Of a stretch of 64,000 bases of DNA, positions 33,016 to 42,958 are shown piece by piece (position 1 is the first letter of the stretch; every line of letters begins with the position of its first letter). This DNA is from an uncultured Clostridia bacterium (GTDB lineage: Bacteria > Bacillota > Clostridia > Oscillospirales > Ruminococcaceae), in contig CANRLH010000006.1 in the NCBI GenBank assembly GCA_947631455.1, forward strand, positions 52,034 to 116,033. Reading direction: 5' to 3'. A program made the translations under genes and the position numbers. The notes beneath the pieces were generated by a model that was given only the letters and a program-made list of their open reading frames with translations, had not been told where the DNA came from and ran no database searches.

Positions 33016-33612
33016 ATGGCAGTAAACAGAGAACCAATTTTAAAGAAGTGCAAATCTTTGGGAATCAGCCCTATGGTAATGGGCGTTGCAAAGGAAACGA
33101 AAAGAGATCCTAACGCGAACAAGAGAAGAAAGGTTTCCGATTACGGAATGCAGCTTAAGGAAAAGCAGAAGCTGAAGTTTATCTATGGCATGCTTGAAAA
33201 GCAGTTCGCTCACTATTTTGACCTTGCTGAAAAGCAGGAGGGTCAGGCAGGTGCAAACCTTCTTACTATGCTTGAGTCGCGTCTTGATAATGTCGTTTTC
33301 AGAATGGGTCTTTCAATGACCAGAAGAGAAGCAAGACAGCTTGTAACTCACGGCCATTTCAATGTAAACGGTCAGAGAGTTGATATTCCCTCTTACAGAG
33401 TTAAACCGGGTGACGAGATTTCTTTAAGGGAAAAGAGCAAGTCAAGCGTTAAATTCAAAGAGATCATTGAGGCTACTAAGGGAAGAGTTGTTCCTACATG
33501 GCTTGATATGAACAAGGATGCTTCTTCAGCAAAGGTCGTTCGTTTGGCTGAAAAGGAAGACCTCGATTATGAGGTTGAAGAGCATCTCATCGTCGAGCTG
33601 TACTCTAAGTAA
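33016..33612 (+). CDS. rpsD: 30S ribosomal protein S4
   Basis: 198 residues; 16S rRNA-binding assembly protein, often the autorepressor of its own transcript. The S4 domain MLESRLDNVVFRMGLSMTRR and HFNVNGQRVDIPSYRVKPGD are typical. The N-terminal zinc cysteines of some S4 proteins are absent, so this is the C- form. A terminator-like structure precedes it (32964-32995). Confidence 0.98.
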   Translation: MAVNREPILKKCKSLGISPMVMGVAKETKRDPNANKRRKVSDYGMQLKEKQKLKFIYGMLEKQFAHYFDLAEKQEGQAGANLLTMLESRLDNVVFRMGLSMTRREARQLVTHGHFNVNGQRVDIPSYRVKPGDEISLREKSKSSVKFKEIIEATKGRVVPTWLDMNKDASSAKVVRLAEKEDLDYEVEEHLIVELYSK

Positions 33613-33691
33613 TATTTAATATTGCTTTTTACGGCAAGCGATTATTATTCATACGCTGATAAACACGGTTTTATGAACAGGAGGGTTTATA

Positions 33692-34648
33692 ATGCTTGAA
33701 AAGATTGAAAAGCCAGAAATTGATGTAGCAGAGCTTAAAAGTAACGGAACTTACGGAAGGTTTGTTCTTGAACCGTTGGAGCGAGGCTACGGTACTACCC
33801 TCGGGAACAGCTTAAGAAGGGTATTACTCTCCTCTTTACCCGGTGTGGCTGTAAATTCAGTAAAGATCGACGGTGTTCACCACGAATTTTCTACTATCCC
33901 CGGCGTTAAGGAGGACGTAACCGAGATAATCCTTAACCTGAAGGGACTTATCGCGAAGCTTCACGGCGACGGTCCTAAGACGATCTATATTGAAGCTGAG
34001 GGTGAGTGCGAGGTCACCGCCGGAGATATAAAGACTGATTCTGAGGTCGATATTTTGGTTCCCGATATGCACATTGCGACTCTGGGTGAAGACGCAAAGC
34101 TGTATATGGAAATTGTAATTGACAGAGGCAGAGGTTACGTTTCTGCCGAAAAGAACAAGTCGTATATGCCGGGCGCACCTATCGGTGTGATCGCGGTGGA
34201 CAGCATATATACACCGGTATTAAAGGTGAACTATACAGTTGAAAACACCCGAGTAGGACAGATCACCGACTACGACAAGCTTACGCTTGAGGTCTGGACA
34301 GACGGAACTATTTCTGCTAAGGAAGCGGTTTCGTTGGCTGCAAAGCTTTTGACCGAGCATCTTAATTTGTTTGTAGAGCTGTCCGAGGAAACAAGCGTGG
34401 TTGAGATCATGGCTGAAAAGGACGATAAGGGCAAGGAAAAGGTTCTGGAAATGACTATTGAAGAGCTTGATCTGTCTGTAAGAAGCTTTAACTGCCTTAA
34501 GAGAGCCGGTATCAACACGGTCAACGATCTGATCGAAAAGTCAGAGGAAGAAATGATGAAGGTTAGAAACCTCGGCAAAAAGTCGTTTGAAGAGGTCAAG
34601 GGAAAGCTCAACAGCCTTGGTTATGAACTGAGCTCTGAAGAGGACTAA
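33692..34648 (+). CDS. rpoA: RNA polymerase alpha subunit
   Basis: 318 residues. The N-terminal dimerisation domain runs to about residue 230 ([20 protein letters not shown], then [20 protein letters not shown]). The C-terminal domain ([38 protein letters not shown]) binds UP elements and activators. AGGAGGG precedes the ATG. Confidence 0.98.
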   Translation: MLEKIEKPEIDVAELKSNGTYGRFVLEPLERGYGTTLGNSLRRVLLSSLPGVAVNSVKIDGVHHEFSTIPGVKEDVTEIILNLKGLIAKLHGDGPKTIYIEAEGECEVTAGDIKTDSEVDILVPDMHIATLGEDAKLYMEIVIDRGRGYVSAEKNKSYMPGAPIGVIAVDSIYTPVLKVNYTVENTRVGQITDYDKLTLEVWTDGTISAKEAVSLAAKLLTEHLNLFVELSEETSVVEIMAEKDDKGKEKVLEMTIEELDLSVRSFNCLKRAGINTVNDLIEKSEEEMMKVRNLGKKSFEEVKGKLNSLGYELSSEED

Positions 34649-34686
34649 CCTAAAATTACTAATGAAGAGTAAGGAGTGAATATCAA

Positions 34687-35028
34687 ATGCCGGGAACAAG
34701 AAAGCTTGGAAGAGCAAGCGACCACAGAAAGTCCATGCTCAGAGGAATGGTAACCTATCTGCTCGAAAAGGGTCAGATCGAAACAACCGTTGCAAGAGCT
34801 AAGGAAGTTCAGTCGATGGCTGAAAAGATGATTACCCTGGGTAAAACAAGCGATCTTCACAACAAGCGCCAGGTAATGGCTTATATTACCAAGGAAAGCG
34901 TTGTCAAGAAGCTTTTTGATGAGATTTCACCGAAGTACGCTGAGCGTAACGGAGGCTATACAAAAATAATCAAGACAGGTCCTCGCCGCGGCGACGCAGC
35001 TGAGATGGCTATTATCCAGTTGATTTAA
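34687..35028 (+). CDS. rplQ: 50S ribosomal protein L17
   Basis: 113 residues; near the tunnel exit. [20 protein letters not shown] and [20 protein letters not shown] fit the family. Last gene of the ribosomal cluster; a strong terminator follows 15 bases later. Confidence 0.98.
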   Translation: MPGTRKLGRASDHRKSMLRGMVTYLLEKGQIETTVARAKEVQSMAEKMITLGKTSDLHNKRQVMAYITKESVVKKLFDEISPKYAERNGGYTKIIKTGPRRGDAAEMAIIQLI

Positions 35029-35042
35029 TTTATAAATGTTTT

Positions 35043-35080
35043 AACAGCTTGCGGTTTTGCCGCAGGCTGTTTTGTTTTTC
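35043..35080 (+). terminator. Terminator of the S10-spc-alpha cluster
   Basis: AACAGC-TTGCGG-TTTT-GCCGCAG-GCTGTT stem followed by TTGTTTTT. Confidence 0.92.
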
Positions 35081-35086
35081 TCAGAT

Positions 35087-35140
35087 TTTACATATTTTTT
35101 ACAATACCGTGGCATTATTTTTACAAATATAGTTTATAAT
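35087..35140 (+). promoter_or_regulatory. Tandem Pho-box-like repeats and -10 element
   Basis: TTTACA at 35087-35092, 35098-35103 and 35120-35125, with a degenerate GTGGCA at 35109-35114. All four fall on an 11-base period with 5-base gaps, the arrangement of PhoP sites in Bacillus. TATAAT (35135-35140) lies 9 bases after the last unit; a consensus -35 is missing, as expected for an activated promoter. Confidence 0.7.
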
Positions 35141-35292
35141 AGTGACTAAAGTTTGCACCGCTGTCTGATAGTGATGCATTTGTCGGGATAAAACGGGCGC
35201 TGATTTCTAATAAAAAGCCTTAAAAACCGGCACTTTAGGCGATATTTGTTGCTGTTTGGGAAAAAGGATTTAAAAATGGGAGAAAATTAAAT

Positions 35293-37059
35293 ATGGATAT
35301 TTTTTCAGTGCTGACTCTTATAGGGGGTCTGGCTCTGTTCCTTTACGGAATGAACGTAATGGGTCAGGGGCTTGAGCGCCTTGCCGGCGGAAGACTTGAA
35401 AAACTATTTGACAGGCTCACTTCAAGCACCATAAAGGGCGTGTTGATAGGAGTTGCTGTTACCGCGATTATTCAGTCGTCCTCTGCGACTACTGTAATGC
35501 TGGTGGGATTTGTAAACTCGGGTATCTTAAAGCTGAGGCAGTCTATCGGAATAATCATGGGTGCAAACATCGGTACTACCGTTACGGCGTGGATACTGTC
35601 GCTTATGGGAATTGAAGGGGATACCGTCTGGCTCAGGCTTTTGCAGCCGTCTTCGTTTACACCTGTCTTGGCGCTTATCGGAATTATTCTATTTATGTTT
35701 TTAAAAAACGAGAAGTACAAGCACATCGGAATGATCCTTCTCGGTTTTGCCGTTTTGATGTACGGAATGGAAATGATGACCGGCGCTGTTGAGCCGCTTG
35801 CAGAAATTCCGGAGTTTACAAACATTCTTGTTATGTTTGATAACCCCATACTTGGAATTCTGGCCGGAACCGTTTTGACTGCTATAATACAATCGTCTTC
35901 GGCTTCAGTGGGGATATTACAGGCTCTTTCCGCGACGGGCGCGGTGACCTTTGGTTCGGCGCTTCCCATTATAATGGGACAGCATATCGGTACCTGTATT
36001 ACGGCTATAATATCATCTGTAGGTACCAGCAAAAACGCAAAGAGAGTTGCGGTTATTCACCTTTTGTTTAATATTATTCCGACTATTTTGGTCGTGGCGA
36101 TATACTATCCTCTGGATGCCCTTGTTAATTTTGCGTTTGCAGATTCAGTGGTAAATGCGTTTGATATAGCGGTCATACACACCATTTTCCAGGTGGTGAC
36201 GACCATTGTTCTGCTTCCGTTCAGCAACCTTCTTGAAAAGCTATCGTACATTTTTGTAAGAGATAAGGGAGCAAATGATCCTATGTCTGAGGAAGAGCCG
36301 GTGATCGACTCAAGATTTATGTCGACTCCTTCATTTGCGGTAGCACAGTGTAAGGCTCAGACGATCAGAATGGCCATGCTTGCAAAGAGAAATATCACGG
36401 ACGCTATATCGCTTCTGCAAAAGTGGGATAAGTCGATTGCAACAAGGGTATCTGATACAGAGAAAACCGTTGACAAGTTTGAGGATGTTATAGGTACGTA
36501 CTTAGTTAAGCTTTCAAGTCAGGAGATGTCGCTTCAGGATTCCAAGACGGTGTCTACGATATTGCACACAATAAGCGACTATGAGCGGATATCAGATCAC
36601 GCAAAAAACATATACGCGTCTATAAAAGAACTTCACAGCAAGAAAATTGATCTTAGCAAAAAGGCTCAGTCGGAGCTTGACGTTATGTGCAGAGCGGTAG
36701 AGGAGATAATTGACCTGTCTATCACTGCACTGAGAGATAACGATCTTTACAGCGCTTATCTGGTAGAGCCGCTGGAGGAGGTAATAGATCAGATAAGAAC
36801 AAAGCTTAAGAGCAGACATATAAAAAGACTTCAAAAGGGTACCTGCTCTATGGAAACGGGCTTTGTGTTTCTTGACCTTCTGACGAGCCTCGAGAGGGTT
36901 TCTGACCATTGTTCAAACGTTGCGGTTTGCCTTATTCAGGTAAACGATGACAATTTTGAAACACACGAGTATTTGAGAACAGTTAAGACTTCCGGTGAGG
37001 AATTTGATTCACACGTGGAAAAATATCTGATTAAGTATGCACTGCCTAAAAAGGGTTAG
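35293..37059 (+). CDS. Na+/phosphate cotransporter, NptA family with PhoU-like domain
   Basis: 588 residues. The membrane part has the two inverted Na/Pi repeats with QSSSAT (61-66) and QSSSAS (200-205) and GANIGTT, GQHIGT helices. Residues about 340-560 form a PhoU-like four-helix domain, which may let the transporter be regulated from the cytoplasm. It should import inorganic phosphate with sodium. PhoB/PhoR-like genes follow at 27 bases, and tandem Pho-box-like repeats lie upstream, so regulation by phosphate limitation is likely. No pstSCAB is in the window. Confidence 0.9.
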   Translation: MDIFSVLTLIGGLALFLYGMNVMGQGLERLAGGRLEKLFDRLTSSTIKGVLIGVAVTAIIQSSSATTVMLVGFVNSGILKLRQSIGIIMGANIGTTVTAWILSLMGIEGDTVWLRLLQPSSFTPVLALIGIILFMFLKNEKYKHIGMILLGFAVLMYGMEMMTGAVEPLAEIPEFTNILVMFDNPILGILAGTVLTAIIQSSSASVGILQALSATGAVTFGSALPIIMGQHIGTCITAIISSVGTSKNAKRVAVIHLLFNIIPTILVVAIYYPLDALVNFAFADSVVNAFDIAVIHTIFQVVTTIVLLPFSNLLEKLSYIFVRDKGANDPMSEEEPVIDSRFMSTPSFAVAQCKAQTIRMAMLAKRNITDAISLLQKWDKSIATRVSDTEKTVDKFEDVIGTYLVKLSSQEMSLQDSKTVSTILHTISDYERISDHAKNIYASIKELHSKKIDLSKKAQSELDVMCRAVEEIIDLSITALRDNDLYSAYLVEPLEEVIDQIRTKLKSRHIKRLQKGTCSMETGFVFLDLLTSLERVSDHCSNVAVCLIQVNDDNFETHEYLRTVKTSGEEFDSHVEKYLIKYALPKKG

Positions 37060-37086
37060 TAAATTTACAGATAGAGGATTTTCATT

Positions 37087-37770
37087 ATGCCGATGATATA
37101 TTGTGTTGAGGATGACGACGGAATCAGAGAGCTTATTTCATGTGCTCTTAAGTCCGGCGGATTTGAGGTGAAATCGTTTCCCGGGGCAAGCGACTTTTAC
37201 AAAGAGGTGGACAAGCACGTACCTTCTCTGGTGCTTTTGGACGTCATGCTGCCCGATGAGGACGGATTCAGCATTCTTTTTCACTTGAGAAGCAGCGAAA
37301 GGACAAAGGATATCCCAGTTATTATGCTCACCGCAAAGGATTCAGAGCTTGACAAGGTTCAGGGGCTTGAGGCGGGTGCGGACGACTATATCACAAAACC
37401 GTTTGGGGTAATGGAGCTTTTGTCGCGCATAAAGGCGGTGCTCAGACGTACTACCAAGGATACCGATATCGAGGTCACACCGGTGCTTACAATAAACGGA
37501 CTGTCTCTTGACGAGTCTAAGAGAATTGTTTTTTACGGCGGCAATGAAATCACGCTTACTTTTAAGGAGTTTGAGCTTTTAAAGTACCTGATGAAGCATG
37601 AAAAGGTCGTGATAAGCCGTGATAAGCTTATGGAAAGAGTCTGGGGCTTTGATTTCGGCGGAGAAACAAGAACGGTGGATATGCATATAAAAACACTCAG
37701 GCAAAAGCTTGAAAAGGGCGGCTGCATTGACTTTATTAAAACCGTAAGGGGAATAGGCTATAAGGTTTAG
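37087..37770 (+). CDS. PhoB/PhoP-type response regulator (OmpR family)
   Basis: 227 residues. Receiver domain with acidic pocket Glu8/Asp9/Asp10, phosphoacceptor Asp52 (VLLDVMLPDEDG), and Lys of DDYITKPF. The C-terminal winged helix (ITLTFKEFELLKYLMKHEK, VVISRDKLMERVWGFDF, RTVDMHIKTLRQKL) is typical of OmpR/PhoB. Linked by position to the Na/Pi transporter and to the next kinase; target is probably the repeats at 35087-35125 (inference). Confidence 0.92.
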   Translation: MPMIYCVEDDDGIRELISCALKSGGFEVKSFPGASDFYKEVDKHVPSLVLLDVMLPDEDGFSILFHLRSSERTKDIPVIMLTAKDSELDKVQGLEAGADDYITKPFGVMELLSRIKAVLRRTTKDTDIEVTPVLTINGLSLDESKRIVFYGGNEITLTFKEFELLKYLMKHEKVVISRDKLMERVWGFDFGGETRTVDMHIKTLRQKLEKGGCIDFIKTVRGIGYKV

Positions 37771-37809
37771 CAAATATTTTTAGGCTTTACAGCGAAACGG
37801 AGATCATAT

Positions 37810-39501
37810 ATGCAAAAGAAAATAAATAAAACCATAACGATAATAGTTTCTCTGACTATTATCGTTTTTAGTATAATAAGCGTATTTGCCGTATCCGGCA
37901 TATATCTTGATAAGAGCAGGGAGAACATTGAAAATGTGGCAAGAATATCGGCTGAATCAGGTATGGCACCCGAAAAAATTGCACAATATGTGAGCAATGC
38001 ACTAAAAAAAGAGATAAGGGTAACCTTTATCTCCTCTGACGGAACGGTTGAGTTTGACAGCGAGGAAGATCCTAAAAGTATGGAGAATCATTCCGACCGA
38101 AAGGAGTTTGCGGATGCCCTTGAAAAAGGAGAGGGCAGGGACACAAGAGTTTCTCAGACGATAGGAAAATCAACATACTACTTTGCAATGAAATACAAAG
38201 GCGGAGTGATAAGATTTTCAGCACTTGTAAGCAATATTTTTTCGGTGCTGTTTGTTATTGTTCCGGTATTTTTGATCCTTTGCGTTATAATGCTGGTAAT
38301 AGCTACGGCTGTTTCAAAAAAAATTTCAAAAAGCTTTATTAAACCGATAACCAGAATAGTCGATTCACTTGACATTAAGGAAGGCATATCGGCGTCGGTG
38401 AGCGATCAGATAGAATATGAGGAGCTAAGGCCGATAGTTTCAAATATTGCCTATATTTCCGCAAGGCTTCAGAAGTATATAAGAAGGCTTAAGAGGGAAA
38501 AGGAACGTGTCACGCTTATCACCGACAACATGGTAGAGGGTATGATACTCATAGATGATGAAAGTACCATTCTGTCCGTAAACCGAAGCGCCGCAGCGAT
38601 CTTAAATCCCGACTTTGAGATGGGTGATGAGCCGAAAAAGATCACCGAGCTTACCAATGACGACAGAATACTTTCCATGCTTAAAAAGCTCAGTGAAGAA
38701 AGCTCTGCTTATAACACGGTGGATATTGACGAGCGTTATTACCGCGTCTATATGAACAGGTCGGAGTTTGCAGAGAGCTTTGGCGTTATAATACTTCTTA
38801 TAGACGCCACAGAGAGCGTGAATTCAGAAAAGATAAGACACGATTTTTCAGCTAATGTAACGCACGAACTTAAAACTCCTCTTACGACTATCAAGGGCTT
38901 TGGTGAAATGCTTGAAAACGGTATAATAACCGGTGCGGACGATGTTAAAAAATACGGCGGAACTATTTTTCGTGAGAGCGAGCGGCTGCTTTTATTGATA
39001 AACGATATAATAAGACTTTCGGAAATAGAGGAACAGACGATCGAGCTCGAGAGCGTAAGGCTTGATGAAGCAGCATTTGAGGTTTCGGATATACTTTCCC
39101 ACAAGGCACAGCAGCACGGTGTTGAGATAATACTGGATGTGCAGAACGTGACCGTTATGGCAAATAAAAGCTATGCAAACGAGCTTCTGATAAATCTTGC
39201 GGACAACTCAATAAAATATAATACAAAGGGCGGTTATGTAAAAATCATCGTCAAGGATATAGGCTCAAGAGCGCTTATCGTGGTAGAGGACAATGGGATA
39301 GGAATTCCAAAGGAGTCTCAGGAGAGAATTTTTGAACGGTTTTACAGGGTGGATAAGTCGCGGTCAAAGCAGACCGGCGGTACGGGACTTGGTCTTTCGA
39401 TAGTAAAGCATATAGTAACCTATCACAGCGGAACGATAAGTCTTAAAAGCAGCGTTGGAAAGGGAACAAAAATCGTTATTACCCTGCCTAAGATACAGTA
39501 A
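37810..39501 (+). CDS. PhoR-type sensor histidine kinase
   Basis: 563 residues. TM helices near 7-33 and 141-168 flank a small extracytoplasmic domain; a PAS-like region (about 230-335) precedes the DHp helix with His352 in ANVTHELKTPL. The ATPase domain has NLADNSIKYN (N box), DNGIGIP (G1) and GGTGLGLSIVKHI (G2). Domain order matches PhoR. It follows the response regulator after 39 bases and its stop overlaps a terminator. Confidence 0.92.
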   Translation: MQKKINKTITIIVSLTIIVFSIISVFAVSGIYLDKSRENIENVARISAESGMAPEKIAQYVSNALKKEIRVTFISSDGTVEFDSEEDPKSMENHSDRKEFADALEKGEGRDTRVSQTIGKSTYYFAMKYKGGVIRFSALVSNIFSVLFVIVPVFLILCVIMLVIATAVSKKISKSFIKPITRIVDSLDIKEGISASVSDQIEYEELRPIVSNIAYISARLQKYIRRLKREKERVTLITDNMVEGMILIDDESTILSVNRSAAAILNPDFEMGDEPKKITELTNDDRILSMLKKLSEESSAYNTVDIDERYYRVYMNRSEFAESFGVIILLIDATESVNSEKIRHDFSANVTHELKTPLTTIKGFGEMLENGIITGADDVKKYGGTIFRESERLLLLINDIIRLSEIEEQTIELESVRLDEAAFEVSDILSHKAQQHGVEIILDVQNVTVMANKSYANELLINLADNSIKYNTKGGYVKIIVKDIGSRALIVVEDNGIGIPKESQERIFERFYRVDKSRSKQTGGTGLGLSIVKHIVTYHSGTISLKSSVGKGTKIVITLPKIQ

Positions 39502-39524
39502 AGCGGTATTATGCCGCTTTTTTG
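39500..39524 (+). terminator. Terminator of the nptA-phoBR-like operon
   Basis: AAAGCGG-TATTATG-CCGCTTT followed by TTTG; overlaps the kinase stop codon. Confidence 0.85.
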
Positions 39525-39528
39525 TTAC

Positions 39529-39557
39529 TTGTAAAATTCAACATATTGGTGTATTAT
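39529..39557 (+). promoter_or_regulatory. Promoter of the purine salvage pair
   Basis: -35 TTGTAA (39529-39534), 17-base spacer, -10 TATTAT (39552-39557); 31 bases before the ATG. Confidence 0.6.
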
Positions 39558-39588
39558 AGAATTACCTAATCAAGAAAGGATAACCGAC

Positions 39589-40437
39589 ATGTCACAGTAT
39601 TACAAGAAATTAAATGAATATGTGAGAAAAATAAGAAAAAAGACCGATTTTGTCCCTCAGATCGCACTTGTACTCGGTTCAGGACTCGGTGGATTTGCGG
39701 AAAAGATCGAAAAAGCAGCGGAAATACCTTACGGCGATATACAAGGGTTTCCGGTATCTACCGTTTCGGGCCATGAGGGAAAATTCATCTTCGGCAGCCT
39801 AAACGGGATAAATATTGTGTGTATGCAGGGAAGAGTTCATTACTATGAGGGATATACAATAGAAGATGTAGTGCTTCCAATAAGGATCATGGGACTTTTA
39901 GGTGCAAAGGTGCTGTTTTTGACTAACGCTTCCGGCGGAATAAACGAAAGCTTTAATGCCGGAGATTTTATGCTTATTACAGATCATATATCATCTTTGG
40001 TTCAAAGCCCGCTTATAGGTGAAAATATCGATGAGCTGGGCGTTAGGTTTCCTGATATGAGCTGTGTTTACGACAAGGATTTAGCGGACATTATAAGACA
40101 ATGCGCAAAGGATGTAGGCGTTGACCTCAAAGAGGGCGTTTATATTCAGACCACAGGGCCTAACTATGAGACCCCTGCGGAGATAAGAGCGTATAAGGCG
40201 CTCGGCGCGGACGCTGTGGGAATGAGTACCGCCTGCGAGGCGATGGCGGCAAACCATATGGGCATGAGGATCTGCGCTGTGTCGTGTATTTCAAATCTTG
40301 CGGCGGGAATAAGTAAAAATCCCCTTACACATGAAGAGGTAAAAGAAACCGCCGACAGGGTAGCGCCCGTGTTTAAAAAGCTACTTGTTGAGTGCATTGA
40401 AAGCATATCGGACTATATAAATCAATCTGAGCAATAA
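39589..40437 (+). CDS. Purine nucleoside phosphorylase (PNP-I, trimeric type)
   Basis: 282 residues; phosphorolysis of inosine or guanosine to base and ribose-1-phosphate. Phosphate site LGSGLGGFAEKI (29-40), GHEGKFIFG, MQGRVHYYEGY, TNASGGINESF, and the purine site ETPAEIRAYKALGADAVGMS with nearby SCISNLAAGIS are typical of the PunA/DeoD-trimer type. An amidohydrolase follows after 39 bases, suggesting a joint purine salvage operon. Confidence 0.93.
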   Translation: MSQYYKKLNEYVRKIRKKTDFVPQIALVLGSGLGGFAEKIEKAAEIPYGDIQGFPVSTVSGHEGKFIFGSLNGINIVCMQGRVHYYEGYTIEDVVLPIRIMGLLGAKVLFLTNASGGINESFNAGDFMLITDHISSLVQSPLIGENIDELGVRFPDMSCVYDKDLADIIRQCAKDVGVDLKEGVYIQTTGPNYETPAEIRAYKALGADAVGMSTACEAMAANHMGMRICAVSCISNLAAGISKNPLTHEEVKETADRVAPVFKKLLVECIESISDYINQSEQ

Positions 40438-40476
40438 TATCTTTTACGGACAAGCATATATGAAAGGAAAGGCTAT

Positions 40477-41742
40477 ATGAAAAAAATAACAAATGCAAAA
40501 ATTCTCACTCTTGACGGAAGCTGTGATATAACTGACGGGGAGATCCATATACAAGGCGACAGCATTTCCTATATTGGCGAACCTAAGGACGGGGAGTTTG
40601 ATGAGGTTATAGACGTCGGCGGCAGTCTGGCCATGCCAAGCTTTAAAAATGCACATACCCACAGCGCAATGACGTTTCTGCGTTCTTATGCCGACGATCT
40701 TCCTTTGAGTGAGTGGCTTAACAGTCAGGTTTTTCCTATGGAGGCAAAGCTTTCAGGAGAGGATATATATGCGTTTACAAAGCTCGCGGTTTTAGAGTAT
40801 CTTTCAAGCGGGATAACAGCCTGCTTCGATATGTATTTTTACCTTGATGATTTCGTGCGCGCGGTAACTGACTGCGGTTTTAAAAGCGTTATATGCTCAT
40901 CAATAAACGACTTTGGCGGTACGCCTGAAAGTGTTGAAGAGGAGTATCTTAAGTATCGCGATATAAGCCCGCTTGTTTCATACAGACTGGGAATACACGC
41001 TGAATACACTACCAATATCGAAACGATAAAGGCAGTAGCAGATCTATGCCGCAAATACGGCGAGGGCTTTTGGGCGCACAACAGCGAGACCGAGGACGAG
41101 GTCGCCGGCTGCATAAAACGCTACGGAAAAACACCGACCGAGCTTTTTGAATCGTTAGGCGCTTTTGAGTACGGAGGAGGCGGTTTCCACTGCGTGCATT
41201 TATCGGATAATGATATTGACATCTTTAAACAAAGAGGACTTTGGGCGGTGACCAATGCCGGCTCCAACACAAAGCTTGCAAGCGGTGTTGCGGATATATG
41301 TCGACTTTTAAAAAGCGGTGTGAAGCTTGCGGTGGGAACTGACGGAGCGGCTTCAAACAACGCGCTTGATATGTTCAGGGAAATGTTTCTGATAACAGGG
41401 CTTCAAAAACTTAAATACGGCGATGCCTCGGCCTGTGCCGCCGATGAGGTTTTAAAAGCCGCGACTGTTGGAAGCGCAAGAGCTATGGGACTCTTTGACT
41501 GTGATGTACTTAAGGTAGGTAAAAAAGCAGACATTGTCGTGATCGACCTTGATAAGCCCAATATGCGCCCGTTAAACAACACTGTAAAAAACATAGTATA
41601 TTCAGGCTCAAAGCAAAATGTAAAGCTTACTATGATAAACGGCAGGGTTTTATTCCGTGAAGGAAGGTACTTTTTGAACGAAAGTGAATCGGATATTTAT
41701 GACCGTGCCGAAGAACTTGCACAAAGGCTTAAGGCAAAATAG
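40477..41742 (+). CDS. Amidohydrolase, S-adenosylhomocysteine/MTA deaminase-like
   Basis: 421 residues of the TIM-barrel amidohydrolase superfamily. Metal ligands: HTHSAM near residue 60, His of GIHAEYTT, and Asp of AVGTDGAASNN. SETEDEV resembles the MTA/SAH deaminase loop that binds the ribose. The product would deaminate the adenine ring of SAH, MTA or adenosine; guanine deaminase or another related deaminase is possible. Position downstream of PNP supports purine or methyl-cycle salvage. A strong terminator follows. Confidence 0.8.
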   Translation: MKKITNAKILTLDGSCDITDGEIHIQGDSISYIGEPKDGEFDEVIDVGGSLAMPSFKNAHTHSAMTFLRSYADDLPLSEWLNSQVFPMEAKLSGEDIYAFTKLAVLEYLSSGITACFDMYFYLDDFVRAVTDCGFKSVICSSINDFGGTPESVEEEYLKYRDISPLVSYRLGIHAEYTTNIETIKAVADLCRKYGEGFWAHNSETEDEVAGCIKRYGKTPTELFESLGAFEYGGGGFHCVHLSDNDIDIFKQRGLWAVTNAGSNTKLASGVADICRLLKSGVKLAVGTDGAASNNALDMFREMFLITGLQKLKYGDASACAADEVLKAATVGSARAMGLFDCDVLKVGKKADIVVIDLDKPNMRPLNNTVKNIVYSGSKQNVKLTMINGRVLFREGRYFLNESESDIYDRAEELAQRLKAK

Positions 41743-41745
41743 TCG

Positions 41746-41774
41746 GCCCGCAAATTACACTGCGGGCTTTTTTG
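41746..41774 (+). terminator. Terminator of the purine salvage pair
   Basis: GCCCGCA-AATTACAC-TGCGGGC followed by TTTTTTG. Confidence 0.92.
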
Positions 41775-41831
41775 TGTGTAATATACACAAAAAACAATGC
41801 GAATTTTCTACAAAATAACGATTCGTTTTTA

Positions 41832-41860
41832 TAGACTTTTTTTGCAAAAAATAGTATAAT
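41832..41860 (+). promoter_or_regulatory. Possible promoter of the adaptor gene
   Basis: -10 TATAAT (41855-41860) with a weak -35 TAGACT (41832-41837), 17-base spacer. Confidence 0.45.
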
Positions 41861-41911
41861 TAACATGAGTACATACATAAGACAAACTTTTATTACTGTG
41901 AGGAATAAACA

Positions 41912-42916
41912 ATGATAAAAAAGACGGTTTCATTACTTATAATGTCAGTTATACTGACATCAATATTAAGCGGATGCTACTTTCTTCCCGATGAGGAAGA
42001 GGTTCTTGAGGCGCCTACCGTAAAGGCGAGCGAGGTTAAATATACGACGCTTGACGTGCAGAAGAAGGATATAGTCAAAAAGCTGACAAACTCAGGAACG
42101 GTAATGTCTAAGTCCACGAGCGAGCTTTCATTTGAGGATCAGGGCGGAAAGATAAAAAAGCTTTATGTCAAGGCAGGGGATATGGTCAGCAAAGGCGACC
42201 TTATATGTGAGCTTGATGTGGGCGACCTTGAGTTTGAAATAAGGGACAAGGAGCTGAAGATCCAGCAGGCGCAGCTCAATGTTACCATAACTGCGGAAAA
42301 CGGCGGAAGTCAGTCTGAGGTGGATAACGCTCAGGTAACCGTTGATATTTTGAAAAATGAGCTTGACGCTCTGAACCGGGAAAAGGAAAAATCCTCTCTT
42401 TATGCCACGGCAGCGGGAACAGTTTCATCTGTTACGGAGCGAACAGTCGGTGAGGAGGTAACCGCAGGCGAGATGATAGCCACTATTGTTGATAAAAGCG
42501 CTTTGTATATTCCCATTGAGCCGAGCGACATAGGAAGATTTAAGGTGGGTCAGGCGGTAACTATAAGCTATAACCGCAAGGACTATAAGGGCGAAATTTT
42601 TGCTACTCCTAACAATTATCCGGAAAACTCCGGAATAACCTTTGAGGAGACCAAGGTTTACGCTCAATTTTCGTCAGACACACCTACTGACGCCATAGGT
42701 AATATCGCAGATGTTACGCTTGTGCTCGACAGCAGGAAAAACGTTTTGGTGGTCGCTAAAAAGCTTGTAAAGACCGTAAACGGCAAGCGGGTGGTATATG
42801 TGCTTAACGACAAGAACGAAAAAGAGTCAAGAGAAGTAGAGGTAGGCCTTGAAACGGGTTCAGAGTCGGAGATTATTTCAGGGCTCAAGGAAGGAGAAAA
42901 GGTTATCGTAAGATAG
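41912..42916 (+). CDS. HlyD/MacA-like membrane-fusion adaptor lipoprotein
   Basis: 334 residues with lipobox LSGC (Cys22). The mature part has the biotinyl-lipoyl half motifs (LSFEDQGGKIKKLYVKAGD, LYATAAGTVSSVTERTVGEE), a short coiled-coil hairpin (residues about 110-155), a beta-barrel domain and a C-terminal membrane-proximal domain ending SEIISGLKEGEKVIVR. Such proteins link an ABC or RND exporter to the cell surface. The next gene is an FtsX-type permease after 42 bases, but no ATPase gene lies between or beside them. Confidence 0.88.
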   Translation: MIKKTVSLLIMSVILTSILSGCYFLPDEEEVLEAPTVKASEVKYTTLDVQKKDIVKKLTNSGTVMSKSTSELSFEDQGGKIKKLYVKAGDMVSKGDLICELDVGDLEFEIRDKELKIQQAQLNVTITAENGGSQSEVDNAQVTVDILKNELDALNREKEKSSLYATAAGTVSSVTERTVGEEVTAGEMIATIVDKSALYIPIEPSDIGRFKVGQAVTISYNRKDYKGEIFATPNNYPENSGITFEETKVYAQFSSDTPTDAIGNIADVTLVLDSRKNVLVVAKKLVKTVNGKRVVYVLNDKNEKESREVEVGLETGSESEIISGLKEGEKVIVR

Positions 42917-42958
42917 CTCCGTTTCACACTATACTAAACTAGGGAAAGGAAAAAGAGA

